Positions 13,720-21,296 of a stretch of 33,069 bases of DNA are shown here, piece by piece. The stretch's first letter is position 1. The number at the start of each line of letters is the position of its first letter. A program made the translations under genes and the position numbers. The notes beneath the pieces were generated by a model. It ran no database searches. It was not told where the DNA came from and saw nothing but the letters and a program-made list of their open reading frames with translations. Source of the DNA: Acetobacteraceae bacterium (GTDB lineage: Bacteria > Pseudomonadota > Alphaproteobacteria > Acetobacterales > Acetobacteraceae); contig SHWL01000032.1 in NCBI GenBank assembly GCA_009693865.1, positions 1 through 33,069 on the forward strand. The letters are read 5' to 3'.

Positions 13720-15354
13720 ATGACAACGACTCTGCGCGGCGCCGATATCGTCATCAAGACGTTGGAACGGGCTGGCCATACATCGATCTTCACGCTGTCG
13801 GGCAACCACATCATGTCGTTGTTCGACGCCGCCATCGATAGCAAGCTGGAGTTGTCGCACGTGCGGCATGAAGCGGCGACGGTGCACATGGCCGACGCGT
13901 ATGGCAGGCTGACCGGGAAGCCCGGCATCGCCTGGGTTACCGGCGGGCCGGGCCACGCCAACGCCGTTGGCGCGCTGTTTACCGCGCAAGGCCAGGAATC
14001 GCCGGTCGTGCTGATGTCCGGACATACCGAAACGGACCAACTCGGCCGTGGCGGCTTTCAGGAACTGCGCCAGGTCGAAATGGCCGCTCCGGTCACGAAA
14101 GCCTCCTGGATGGCGACCAACACCGCGACCGTCGGCATGGATGTCGCGAAAGCGATCCGGATCGCCACATCGGGCCGCACGGGCCCCGTGCATCTCAGCC
14201 TGCCGTCCGACATCCTGGACGCGTCCGTGCCGGAAGAGTCGGTTGTCTGGCCATCAGGCGCCGATTTCTCCGCCGCGCCTGTCGTGCTGAGCGACGCGGC
14301 GGCCAAGGCGATTCTGGGAATAGTGGCGGAGGCCGAACGGCCGCTGGTTCTCGCCTCACCGCGATTCGCGAATCGCACGGGCCGCGCGATCCTCGCTCGG
14401 ATCGAGGCGACGCTTGGCCTCCCCACCGCCATCATGGAAAGTCCCCGCGGTTTCAACGACGCCACCCTGGGCGCCTTCGCCGAGGCCGCCCGCCGCACCG
14501 ACCTGATCGTCCTTCTGGGCAAAGCCTTCGACTTCACCTTGAAGTTCGGTGGCGCCCCGATCAACCCCGCCTGCAAGTTCATCTCCATCGATCCCGAAGG
14601 CGCGTTGGTCGAGCGCGCGGCTCGCGAACTCGGCCCGCGTTTCGCGTTTGGTTGCGTCGCCGACACAATGCCGGCGGCGCAAACTTTGTTACGATTGGGC
14701 TCAGGCCGCGACACCGCCTGGCTCAATGAGGCCCGCGCCCTCATGCGTGGCCGCCCCGCCACCTGGTCCGCCATGAAATCGAAGACCGAGGGCAAGCTGC
14801 ATCCGGCGGAATTGTTCCTGGCGCTGAAGCCCTACGTGGAGAAGGACCCCAACACGATCCTGATCTGCGATGGCGGCGAGTTCGCGCAATGGGGCCAGGC
14901 CATTCTCAGCAACGATCGCCGCATGATCAACGGCGTCGCGGGGTCCATCGGATCGTCGCTGCCGATGGCGGGCGGCTCGCGCGTCGTCGATCGCGATGCC
15001 CCGGTGTTCGCGGTACTGGGCGACGGCACGTTCGGGTTCCACATGGCGGAATTCGAAACCGCGGTGCGGTTGAACCTGCCGTTCATCGCCGTGGTCGGCA
15101 CCGATTGCCGCTGGAACGCCGAGTATAATTTACAGGTTCGCGATTACGGGCCGAACCGGACCTTTGGGTGCGAGCTCGATCCGACCCGTTACGATCAGGC
15201 GGTCGCCGCGATGGGCGGACATGGTGAACTGGTCACAAGTATCGGCGATCTGCCGGGGGCGATGGCGCGGGCCCAGGCAAGCGGGAAGCCCGCGTGCATC
15301 AACGTGATGATCGAGAGTATTCCCTCGCCGGTGGTTCGGGTTCCGGCTGGGTAG
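13720..15354 (+). CDS. ThDP-dependent acetolactate synthase-like enzyme (2-hydroxyacyl-CoA lyase/oxalyl-CoA decarboxylase relatives)
   Basis: The product has 544 residues and the full PYR-middle-PP layout. The catalytic Glu51 lies in HVRHEAATVHMADAYGRLTG, and WVTGGPGHANAVGALFTAQ is the usual PYR-domain loop. The PP motif GDG is at 434-436, and the second metal ligand, 27 residues after the Asp, is Asp462 in VVGTDCRWNAEYN, where most ThDP enzymes have Asn. This G-x-D-x-x-W-N-x-E form marks a subgroup distinct from true acetolactate synthases. The FAD-binding role of the middle domain is not evident. The ribosome binding site is weak (GGAAA), and a terminator hairpin lies 12 bases upstream. Possible activities are 2-hydroxyacyl-CoA cleavage or decarboxylation of a 2-oxo acid; nothing in the sequence decides. 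Confidence 0.85.
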   Translation: MTTTLRGADIVIKTLERAGHTSIFTLSGNHIMSLFDAAIDSKLELSHVRHEAATVHMADAYGRLTGKPGIAWVTGGPGHANAVGALFTAQGQESPVVLMSGHTETDQLGRGGFQELRQVEMAAPVTKASWMATNTATVGMDVAKAIRIATSGRTGPVHLSLPSDILDASVPEESVVWPSGADFSAAPVVLSDAAAKAILGIVAEAERPLVLASPRFANRTGRAILARIEATLGLPTAIMESPRGFNDATLGAFAEAARRTDLIVLLGKAFDFTLKFGGAPINPACKFISIDPEGALVERAARELGPRFAFGCVADTMPAAQTLLRLGSGRDTAWLNEARALMRGRPATWSAMKSKTEGKLHPAELFLALKPYVEKDPNTILICDGGEFAQWGQAILSNDRRMINGVAGSIGSSLPMAGGSRVVDRDAPVFAVLGDGTFGFHMAEFETAVRLNLPFIAVVGTDCRWNAEYNLQVRDYGPNRTFGCELDPTRYDQAVAAMGGHGELVTSIGDLPGAMARAQASGKPACINVMIESIPSPVVRVPAG

Positions 15355-15363
15355 GAATCGCCC

Positions 15364-16134
15364 TCACCGCCCCTTGAACTTCGGTTGACGTTTCTCCTTG
15401 AACGCGGCGACGCCTTCCCGGTGATCCTCGGACTGGCCAAGCTGCGGTTGCACCAAACTCTCGACATCCAGGAAGTCCTCGTACGTGCTGTTGGCCATGG
15501 CGAACATCTTCTTCGCCATGCCGAACGCGAAGGTCGGGCCCGATGCGAGATCGGCCGCCAATTCCTCCGCCTTGGTCATCAATTCACCGTCCGGCACGAC
15601 GGAATTGACCAGCCCCAGAGACAGCGCCTCCGCCGCGTCGACGAAGCGGCCGGTGAACACCAGTTCCTTTGCGCGCGCGATGCCGATCCGTTTCGACAGA
15701 AACCAGATCGCGCCGCCATCCGGAGCCAGCCCAATGCGGCGGAAAATCTGCGAGAAACGAGCGGTCTCGGACGCGACGATCATGTCGCAGCCCATCGCGA
15801 TGCTCCAGCCGATGCCGACGGTCGGGCCGCGCACCGCCGCGATGACCGGTTTCTCGATCGCGGTCAGCACCCGCATGTAAGAATGGCTGCCTTGTTGGAG
15901 TTTTTCGCGTTCACCGCGCAATTCCTTGCGTTCCATGCCGCCGACGTCGGCGCCGGTGCAGAAGGCGCGGCCCTCGCCGGTGACGATGATGGCGCGCACG
16001 GCTTCGTTGAAGCGCAATTCCGAGAAATGTTCGCGCAATTGCTGGCGCATTTCCCAGGTCAGCGCGTTCAATCGTTCCGGCCGGTTCAAAATGACCTTGG
16101 CCACGGCCCCTTCGATTTTCAGATCGACCGGCAT
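15364..16134 (-). CDS. Enoyl-CoA hydratase/isomerase family protein (crotonase fold)
   Basis: The product has 256 residues. The crotonase core begins KVILNRPERLNALTWEMRQQ. The first oxyanion-hole segment is GRAFCTGADVGGM and the second is AVRGPTVGIGWSIAMGCDMI. The catalytic region FSQIFRRIGLAPDGGAIWFL has the L-x-P-D-G-G form of PaaG-like isomerases. The hydratase-type second Glu is replaced, so isomerisation or another crotonase reaction is as likely as hydration. The C-terminal tail REGVAAFKEKRQPKFKG is the standard CoA-adenine-contacting end. The start at 16134 has GAGGGGGGA upstream; the frame is open to 16173 without support. It converges on the ThDP lyase gene (9 bases) and diverges from the CoA-transferase operon by 102 bases. 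Confidence 0.9.
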   Translation of the reverse strand: MPVDLKIEGAVAKVILNRPERLNALTWEMRQQLREHFSELRFNEAVRAIIVTGEGRAFCTGADVGGMERKELRGEREKLQQGSHSYMRVLTAIEKPVIAAVRGPTVGIGWSIAMGCDMIVASETARFSQIFRRIGLAPDGGAIWFLSKRIGIARAKELVFTGRFVDAAEALSLGLVNSVVPDGELMTKAEELAADLASGPTFAFGMAKKMFAMANSTYEDFLDVESLVQPQLGQSEDHREGVAAFKEKRQPKFKGR

Positions 16135-16236
16135 GTGTGTCCCCCCTCGTTGCAAAAAGTCCCGGCCATCCAAGCGTGTTGACGGGGCCGGGGCAAGGTA
16201 GCACCCTCAGCGTCGAAAAATCCCGGAGGAGCCGAC

Positions 16237-17424
16237 ATGCAACGCCCGTTCGAAGGCATCCGCATCATCGACATCACGCACGTGCTGGCGGGGCCGTTCG
16301 CCGCGTATCAGCTTGGGTTGATGGGGGCCGACGTCATCAAGGTCGAAGATCCCGCCGACCCCGATCAGAGCCGCGATTCGGGCACCGACAGCGAGCTGAA
16401 CCGTGCCGGCATGGGCACCGGGTTCCTCACTCAGGGTTCGAACAAGCGCGCCATCACGCTGAACCTGAAAAGCGAAGCCGGCCGTGAGATCCTGAAAAAG
16501 CTGGTCGCCACCGCCGATGTTCTGGTGGAAAATTACCGGCCCGGCGCGTTCGAGGCTTTGGGCCTTGGCTATGAGGAGATGCGCAAGATCAATCCGAAGT
16601 TGATCTATGCGTCGTTTTCCGCCTTCGGTCAGGGCGGCCCGAAGCGGGAGCGCACGGCCTACGACCACGTGATTCAGTCGACATCGGGGATCATGGCGAG
16701 TACCGGTTCCCCAACGGAGAATCCGATCAAAATCGGCGCGCCCGCGATCGATTACGCGACCGGCACGATGGGCGCATACGCCTTGTCCGCCGCCTTGTTC
16801 CAGCGTGAACGCACCGGTCAGGGCCAGCGCATCGACATGGCGATGTTGGATGTCGCCATCATGCTGCAGGCGAGCCTGGCGACCGGATATTTGCGCAATG
16901 GAACGCATCCCAAACCCAACGGCAACAAAATGGCGCACGCGACCAGCCAGGCCTATGCCACGCGGGATGGCCTGCTGATGATCGGGGCTTCGAACCTGCG
17001 TCAGCAAGCCCGGCTGTGGCGGGCGCTGGAGCGGCCAGACGTGGTCAAGCGCACCAACGACGAACGGCACGACGATTACGAGGGTGAAACCAGGGTCCTG
17101 ACCGAGTTGATGCTGACCAAAACCGCCGCGGAATGGGAGGATTGGTTCCAGGAACGTCACGTCCCCGCGTCCCGCGTGCGCACGATGGGGGAAGCATTGG
17201 CCGACCCCCAGATCGCCAGCCGCGGGCTGTTGCACACGCACGAAAGCGCGCCCGGCGTGTCGGGGTCGTTCACCGTCCCTGTCGCCGCGTTCAAGTTCGC
17301 TCATGACGGCCCGAAAGTCGATCGCCCGCCGCCCATGTTCGGCCAGCATAACGATGAAATTCTGACCGAACTGGGCTACGGTAAAGCCGACATCGCGCGC
17401 TTCAAATCCGCCAAAGTCATCTGA
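16237..17424 (+). CDS. Family III (CaiB/BaiF) acyl-CoA transferase, first copy
   Basis: The product has 395 residues. The N-terminal motif FEGIRIIDITHVLAGPFAAY and the GADVIKVEDP strand are diagnostic. The nucleophilic Asp that forms the aspartyl-CoA anhydride is Asp172 in IGAPAIDYATGTMGAYAL, aligned with Asp169 of formyl-CoA transferase. ERTGQGQRIDMAMLDVAI and the C-terminal GQHNDEILTELGY are also standard. The ribosome binding site GGAGGA (16225-16230) is six bases before the ATG. Members move CoA between carboxylic acids; the specificity cannot be read. It is the first gene of a plus-strand operon of five (16237-21295) and is followed after 12 bases by the HMG-CoA-lyase-like gene, implying that one supplies the CoA thioester the other cleaves. 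Confidence 0.93.
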   Translation: MQRPFEGIRIIDITHVLAGPFAAYQLGLMGADVIKVEDPADPDQSRDSGTDSELNRAGMGTGFLTQGSNKRAITLNLKSEAGREILKKLVATADVLVENYRPGAFEALGLGYEEMRKINPKLIYASFSAFGQGGPKRERTAYDHVIQSTSGIMASTGSPTENPIKIGAPAIDYATGTMGAYALSAALFQRERTGQGQRIDMAMLDVAIMLQASLATGYLRNGTHPKPNGNKMAHATSQAYATRDGLLMIGASNLRQQARLWRALERPDVVKRTNDERHDDYEGETRVLTELMLTKTAAEWEDWFQERHVPASRVRTMGEALADPQIASRGLLHTHESAPGVSGSFTVPVAAFKFAHDGPKVDRPPPMFGQHNDEILTELGYGKADIARFKSAKVI

Positions 17425-17436
17425 AAGGACCGCACC

Positions 17437-18396
17437 ATGAGCGACCTCCCGCAGCACGTCGAAATCCACGAGGAAGGCCCGCGCGAGGGCTTTCAGATTG
17501 AACCTGGCCCGATCAGCAGCGCCGATAAAATCCGCCTGATCGATGCCTTGTCGGAAACCGGCCTGCATCACATCCAGGTCTGTTCGTTCGTCAATCCTCG
17601 CCTCGTTCCCGGTTGGGCCGATGCCGAGGCGGTCGCGGCGGGCTTCACTCCCAAGCCCGGCGTCCACTACACGGGACTTTATTTCAACGGCAATGGTCTG
17701 GACCGCGCCTTGGCGTTCAAGGATCGGCTGACCATTGGCGGCGCGATCTCCCTGACCGCGTCTGTTGGGTTCACCAAGAAGAACCTCAACCGCACACCCG
17801 AGGAAAACATCGCGCAAATGAAGCGCCACGCGGAACTGCATGTCTCCAAGGGTATCCCGGTGACCCGGGTTGGCGTGATGGCGGCGTTCGGCTGCAACTA
17901 CCAGGGCGATATCGCGCCCGCGACGGTGATCAAGACACTGGAAGACGGCATGGGGATCGCCGCCGAAGCCGGGTGTGAGATCAGCCTGTTCTCCCTCGCC
18001 GATACGATGGGTTGGGCAACACCGGTACGGATCGAGCGCACCGTCGGCGCCGTGCGCGAGCGTTGGCCGGACATGAAAATATCGCTCCATTTGCACGATA
18101 CCCGCGGCCTCGCCGTGGCGAACGCGCATGCCGGCATGAAAATGGGCGTCACCCGTTTCGATTCCACCGTCGGCGGTCTGGGCGGTTGCCCCTTCGCCGG
18201 CCAACCCAAGGCCGCGGGCAATATCTGCACCGAGGAACTGGTGTTGTTGTGCGAGGAAATGGGCATCGATACCGGCGTCGATCTGGACAAGCTGATCGAG
18301 GTCGGCCGCATGGCGGAGGAAATCGTCGGTCATCAACTGCCCGGCGAACTGATCCATGCCGGTAGTCTGGACGCCTTCCGGCGGATGGCGGCCTGA
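17437..18396 (+). CDS. Hydroxymethylglutaryl-CoA lyase-like protein (DRE-TIM metallolyase)
   Basis: The product has 319 residues and the TIM-barrel lyase layout. The first motif is HEEGPREGFQIEPG (Arg16, Glu17), where genuine HMG-CoA lyases have PRDGLQNE, so the metal-ligand Asp is Glu. VCSFVNPRLVPGWADAEAV corresponds to the second strand-loop, HLHDTRG at 218-224 supplies the metal-binding H-x-H-D, and FDSTVGGLGGCPFAGQ contains the catalytic Cys251 loop of HMG-CoA lyase. The chemistry is likely retro-aldol (Claisen) cleavage of a branched 3-hydroxyacyl-CoA to acetyl-CoA plus a keto or aldehyde product. It lies between two CoA-transferase genes, 12 bases after the first and overlapping the second by one base (TGATG), so all three are probably co-translated. 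Confidence 0.88.
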   Translation: MSDLPQHVEIHEEGPREGFQIEPGPISSADKIRLIDALSETGLHHIQVCSFVNPRLVPGWADAEAVAAGFTPKPGVHYTGLYFNGNGLDRALAFKDRLTIGGAISLTASVGFTKKNLNRTPEENIAQMKRHAELHVSKGIPVTRVGVMAAFGCNYQGDIAPATVIKTLEDGMGIAAEAGCEISLFSLADTMGWATPVRIERTVGAVRERWPDMKISLHLHDTRGLAVANAHAGMKMGVTRFDSTVGGLGGCPFAGQPKAAGNICTEELVLLCEEMGIDTGVDLDKLIEVGRMAEEIVGHQLPGELIHAGSLDAFRRMAA

Positions 18397-19601
18397 TGTC
18401 GGCTCGGCCCCTGGCGGGACTGAGGGTTCTCGAATTCACCCACACCGTCATGGGGCCAACGGCCGGTCTGTTGTTCGCGGAACTCGGCGCCGATGTAGTC
18501 AAGGTCGAGCCCGCGCCGAACGGCGATCACACGCGCCGTCTGGGCGGATTCGGCGCCGGATTCTACGCGGCCTTCAACCGCAACAAACGCAGCCTCGCCA
18601 TCGATCTGAAGCACCCTGAGGGCCAGGCGGCGATGTACCGGCTGGTCGAAAAGGCCGATATCGTGCTGGAGAATTACGGCCCAGGAACGATGGAGCGGTT
18701 GAAGTGCGGCTATGAACATTTCTTTCCCTATAATCCCCGGCTGATTTATCTGGCCTTGAAGGGTTACCTCGCTGGGCCCTACGAACACCGGCCCGCGTTG
18801 GATGAGGTCGTGCAATTCCAGACCGGTCTCGCCTGGATGACCGGGCCGATCGGTCAGCCGTTGCGCGCGGGCGCGTCGGTCATCGACATCATGGGCGCGG
18901 TCTTCGGCGTCGTCGCCGCGCAGGCCGCGCTACGTGAACGCGACCAGACCGGCAAGGGTCAGAAGGTCAGTAGCGCGTTGTTCGAAAGCGCCGCGTTTCT
19001 CATGAGCACCCATATGGCGGGCATGGCCGCCACCGGTCTCGAAGCCCGCCCAATGCCGGCTCGCCGAGGTGCATGGGCCATCTACGAAGTCTTCAAAACC
19101 GCGGGCGATGGCCAGTTGTTCATCGGCGTCACCTCCGATCGCCAGTGGACCCGCTTCGTCGAGGAGTTCGGCCTTCAGGAACTCGCCGCCGATCCGCGGC
19201 TGGCAACCAACGAAACACGCCTTCTGGAACGGTCGTGGTTGATTCCGGCTTTGCAAGATGTCCTGATCCAATTCAACCAACCCGATGTCGAATCCCGTTG
19301 CGAGCGCTGCAACGTTTCCTGGGCTCCTGTCGGCCAACCAAAAGATATGTTTACCGATCCGCATCTTCTGGCGACCGGTGGATTGCTGGATGTTTATGTG
19401 TCGCGATTTGGTGGAGGAGACGGAACGATCGTCGGCCTTCCCGCGTTGCCGATCGAATTCGGCGACCGCCAACGGCCGGGCATCACGCGCCAACCTCCCA
19501 GAATTGGCGAACACAACGCGGAAGTTCTGGCGGAGGTGGGGTTCACGAGCCAGCAGATTGCGAACATGACGGCAAGCAGTGTCATCACCGCCCCGACCTG
19601 A
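18396..19601 (+). CDS. Family III (CaiB/BaiF) acyl-CoA transferase, second copy
   Basis: The product has 401 residues. LAGLRVLEFTHTVMGPTAGL and GADVVKVEPAPNGDHTR form the N-terminal CoA-binding domain. The catalytic Asp164 is in GASVIDIMGAVFGVVAAQAA. ERDQTGKGQKVSSALFESAA and the late GEHNAEVLAEVGF are present. It is clearly diverged from the copy at 16237, so the two likely have different donors or acceptors and are not a recent duplication. The ATG overlaps the stop of the lyase gene by one base, indicating tight coupling. Two CoA-transferases around one lyase would allow activation of the free acid and recycling of the CoA product. Confidence 0.93.
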   Translation: MSARPLAGLRVLEFTHTVMGPTAGLLFAELGADVVKVEPAPNGDHTRRLGGFGAGFYAAFNRNKRSLAIDLKHPEGQAAMYRLVEKADIVLENYGPGTMERLKCGYEHFFPYNPRLIYLALKGYLAGPYEHRPALDEVVQFQTGLAWMTGPIGQPLRAGASVIDIMGAVFGVVAAQAALRERDQTGKGQKVSSALFESAAFLMSTHMAGMAATGLEARPMPARRGAWAIYEVFKTAGDGQLFIGVTSDRQWTRFVEEFGLQELAADPRLATNETRLLERSWLIPALQDVLIQFNQPDVESRCERCNVSWAPVGQPKDMFTDPHLLATGGLLDVYVSRFGGGDGTIVGLPALPIEFGDRQRPGITRQPPRIGEHNAEVLAEVGFTSQQIANMTASSVITAPT

Positions 19602-19625
19602 CTTTCAAGAGAATGGAGAAAGACA

Positions 19626-20489
19626 ATGCAACTTGGCCGTCTTGGCGCATGGTATTCCCCGGATAAACCCGGTGGGCCAGCCGCGCTTCGCGAATTTGTC
19701 GGTACTGTGGAACGGCTTGGTTATGGGACGCTATGGTATCCGGAGGGACGTGGTTACGAATCGTTCGCGGCCGCCGGGTTCATGCTATCCTGTTCCTCAA
19801 AGTTGAATATCGGCAGCTCGATCGCCAGCATCTACGCTCGGGATTTCTTCACCTCCCGCAAGGGTATGACGACGTTGAACGATCTGTACGGCGGCCGCTT
19901 CATTCTGGGTCTGGGCGTCAGCCATCCGCCCATGGTCGAAGGTTTGCGCGGTCACACCTATGAAAAACCGATTCCGGCCATGCGCCGGTACCTGAAGGGG
20001 ATTTGCCAGGGTGAGGCGGACGCGGAGAATTTCCCCCTCGCGCTTGCCGCTCTTGGCCCGCTGATGTTGAAGCTGTCCGGTGAAATGACCCGCGGTGCCC
20101 TGCCCTATAACACCAACCCACGCCATACCGCCGAGGCCGCGAAAATCCTCGGCCCGAACAAATGGTGCGCGATCGAACAAAAAGTCACGATTGAAACCGA
20201 TCCCACGAAAGCCCGCGCGCTTGGGCGGAAGGAACTGGGGCGCTACCTGACGCTGGACAATTACCGCAACAATTTCCTGCGCATCGGATTCACAGAGGCC
20301 GATCTCGGCAATGGCGGTTCTGACAATTTCATCGACCAGATGGTCCTGTGGGGCAGCGCCAGCAAGGTGAAGGAAGGCCTGCGCGCCCATTTCGCCGCGG
20401 GTGCGACCCATGTCGCGATCCAGCCGGTCCATAACGATGGGGACATCGCCGCGCGGGACCATATCCTGACCGCGTTGGCCGACACATGA
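19626..20489 (+). CDS. LLM-class oxidoreductase (luciferase-like, F420/FMN-type fold)
   Basis: The product has 287 residues and a (beta/alpha)8 luciferase-like fold. It begins MQLGRLGAWYSPDKPGGPA, then has VERLGYGTLWYPEG, the strand IGSSIASIYARDFFTSRKGM and the hallmark GGRFILGLGVSHPPMVEGL. The set resembles LLM proteins annotated as F420-dependent in actinobacteria, but F420 use in a proteobacterium cannot be assumed; FMNH2 is possible. GGAGA precedes the ATG. Its stop overlaps the next start (ATGA). It could oxidise or reduce an intermediate of the surrounding CoA pathway, or act on the substrate before activation. Confidence 0.88.
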   Translation: MQLGRLGAWYSPDKPGGPAALREFVGTVERLGYGTLWYPEGRGYESFAAAGFMLSCSSKLNIGSSIASIYARDFFTSRKGMTTLNDLYGGRFILGLGVSHPPMVEGLRGHTYEKPIPAMRRYLKGICQGEADAENFPLALAALGPLMLKLSGEMTRGALPYNTNPRHTAEAAKILGPNKWCAIEQKVTIETDPTKARALGRKELGRYLTLDNYRNNFLRIGFTEADLGNGGSDNFIDQMVLWGSASKVKEGLRAHFAAGATHVAIQPVHNDGDIAARDHILTALADT

Positions 20490-21295
20490 TCGATCCAACC
20501 AAGGATCGCGTGCTGATCACGGGCGCGGCGGGAGCGATCGGCACCGCGCTGCGCCAGGGACTGCGGACGGGCTGGCCTCGTCTGCGGCTGACCGACGCGC
20601 GGCCGATCCAGAATCCCACCAACAATGAGGAATGCATTGTCGCCGATGTCGGCGATCGCGCTGCGCTCGAACGCATGATGGAGGGCGTCAGCGCGGTCGT
20701 GCATCTGACCGGCGCGGGGGCCGATTATTCGCTGGAGGATCTGTTCCGGATCAATGTCCGTGGCGTGTTCGACGTGTTCGAGGCCGCGCGTCTCGGAGGC
20801 GTGCAGCGGATTATTTACGCCAGCAGCAATCACGCCTTCGGCTGTTATCCGATCGAGGAACGGGTCTCGCCAGATATGCCGCCTCGGCCCGACAGTCTTT
20901 ATGGCGCGTTCAAGGTGTATGGCGAGGCGATCCTGCGCACCTATTTCGACCGGCACGAAATCCGGTCGGTGTCGATGCGGATCGGCACCTATCGGACTCT
21001 GCCGATCGATCAACGGTCTCTGGCGACGTGGTTAAGCCCGGGCGATGTAGCAAGACTGGTTGACGCGTCGTTGCGCCATCCGGATCCTGGATGTTCGATC
21101 GTGAACGGGTACTCGGCCAATACGCGCATCAAGGCCTCCGATCACAACTGGGATTTTCTCGGCTACGAACCCAAGGACAACGCCGAGGATCATATTGAGA
21201 TGCTGCGGGCGAAAGGTGTCGACGTGGACGGGCCATGGGAGTGGCCGGAGCACGGCGGGTCCCACGCCCAGGCACCGGAACGGCGAGCGCGTTAG
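20486..21295 (+). CDS. NAD(P)-dependent extended-SDR, uronate dehydrogenase-like
   Basis: The product has 269 residues. The Rossmann motif is VLITGAAGAIGTALRQGL, with Asp37 in LRLTDARPI suggesting NAD preference. VVHLTGAGADYSLEDLFRIN and IIYASSNHAFGCYP follow, and the catalytic Tyr/Lys are in SLYGAFKVYGEAILRTYF. This combination, together with the 265-270 residue length, matches bacterial uronate dehydrogenases, which oxidise aldohexuronates at C1. Extended SDRs of this type also act on other sugars and lactols, so the substrate is unconfirmed. The ATG overlaps the LLM stop by four bases (ATGA). It is the last gene of the operon; its stop is one base from the convergent gcvP stop. Confidence 0.85.
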   Translation: MIDPTKDRVLITGAAGAIGTALRQGLRTGWPRLRLTDARPIQNPTNNEECIVADVGDRAALERMMEGVSAVVHLTGAGADYSLEDLFRINVRGVFDVFEAARLGGVQRIIYASSNHAFGCYPIEERVSPDMPPRPDSLYGAFKVYGEAILRTYFDRHEIRSVSMRIGTYRTLPIDQRSLATWLSPGDVARLVDASLRHPDPGCSIVNGYSANTRIKASDHNWDFLGYEPKDNAEDHIEMLRAKGVDVDGPWEWPEHGGSHAQAPERRAR

Positions 21296-21296
21296 G

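Noticed and set aside
16207-18357. 716-residue minus-strand open frame over the CoA-transferase and lyase genes
   Set aside because: Same reason: antisense shadow of two conserved enzymes, His/Gln/Arg-rich and without recognisable motifs.
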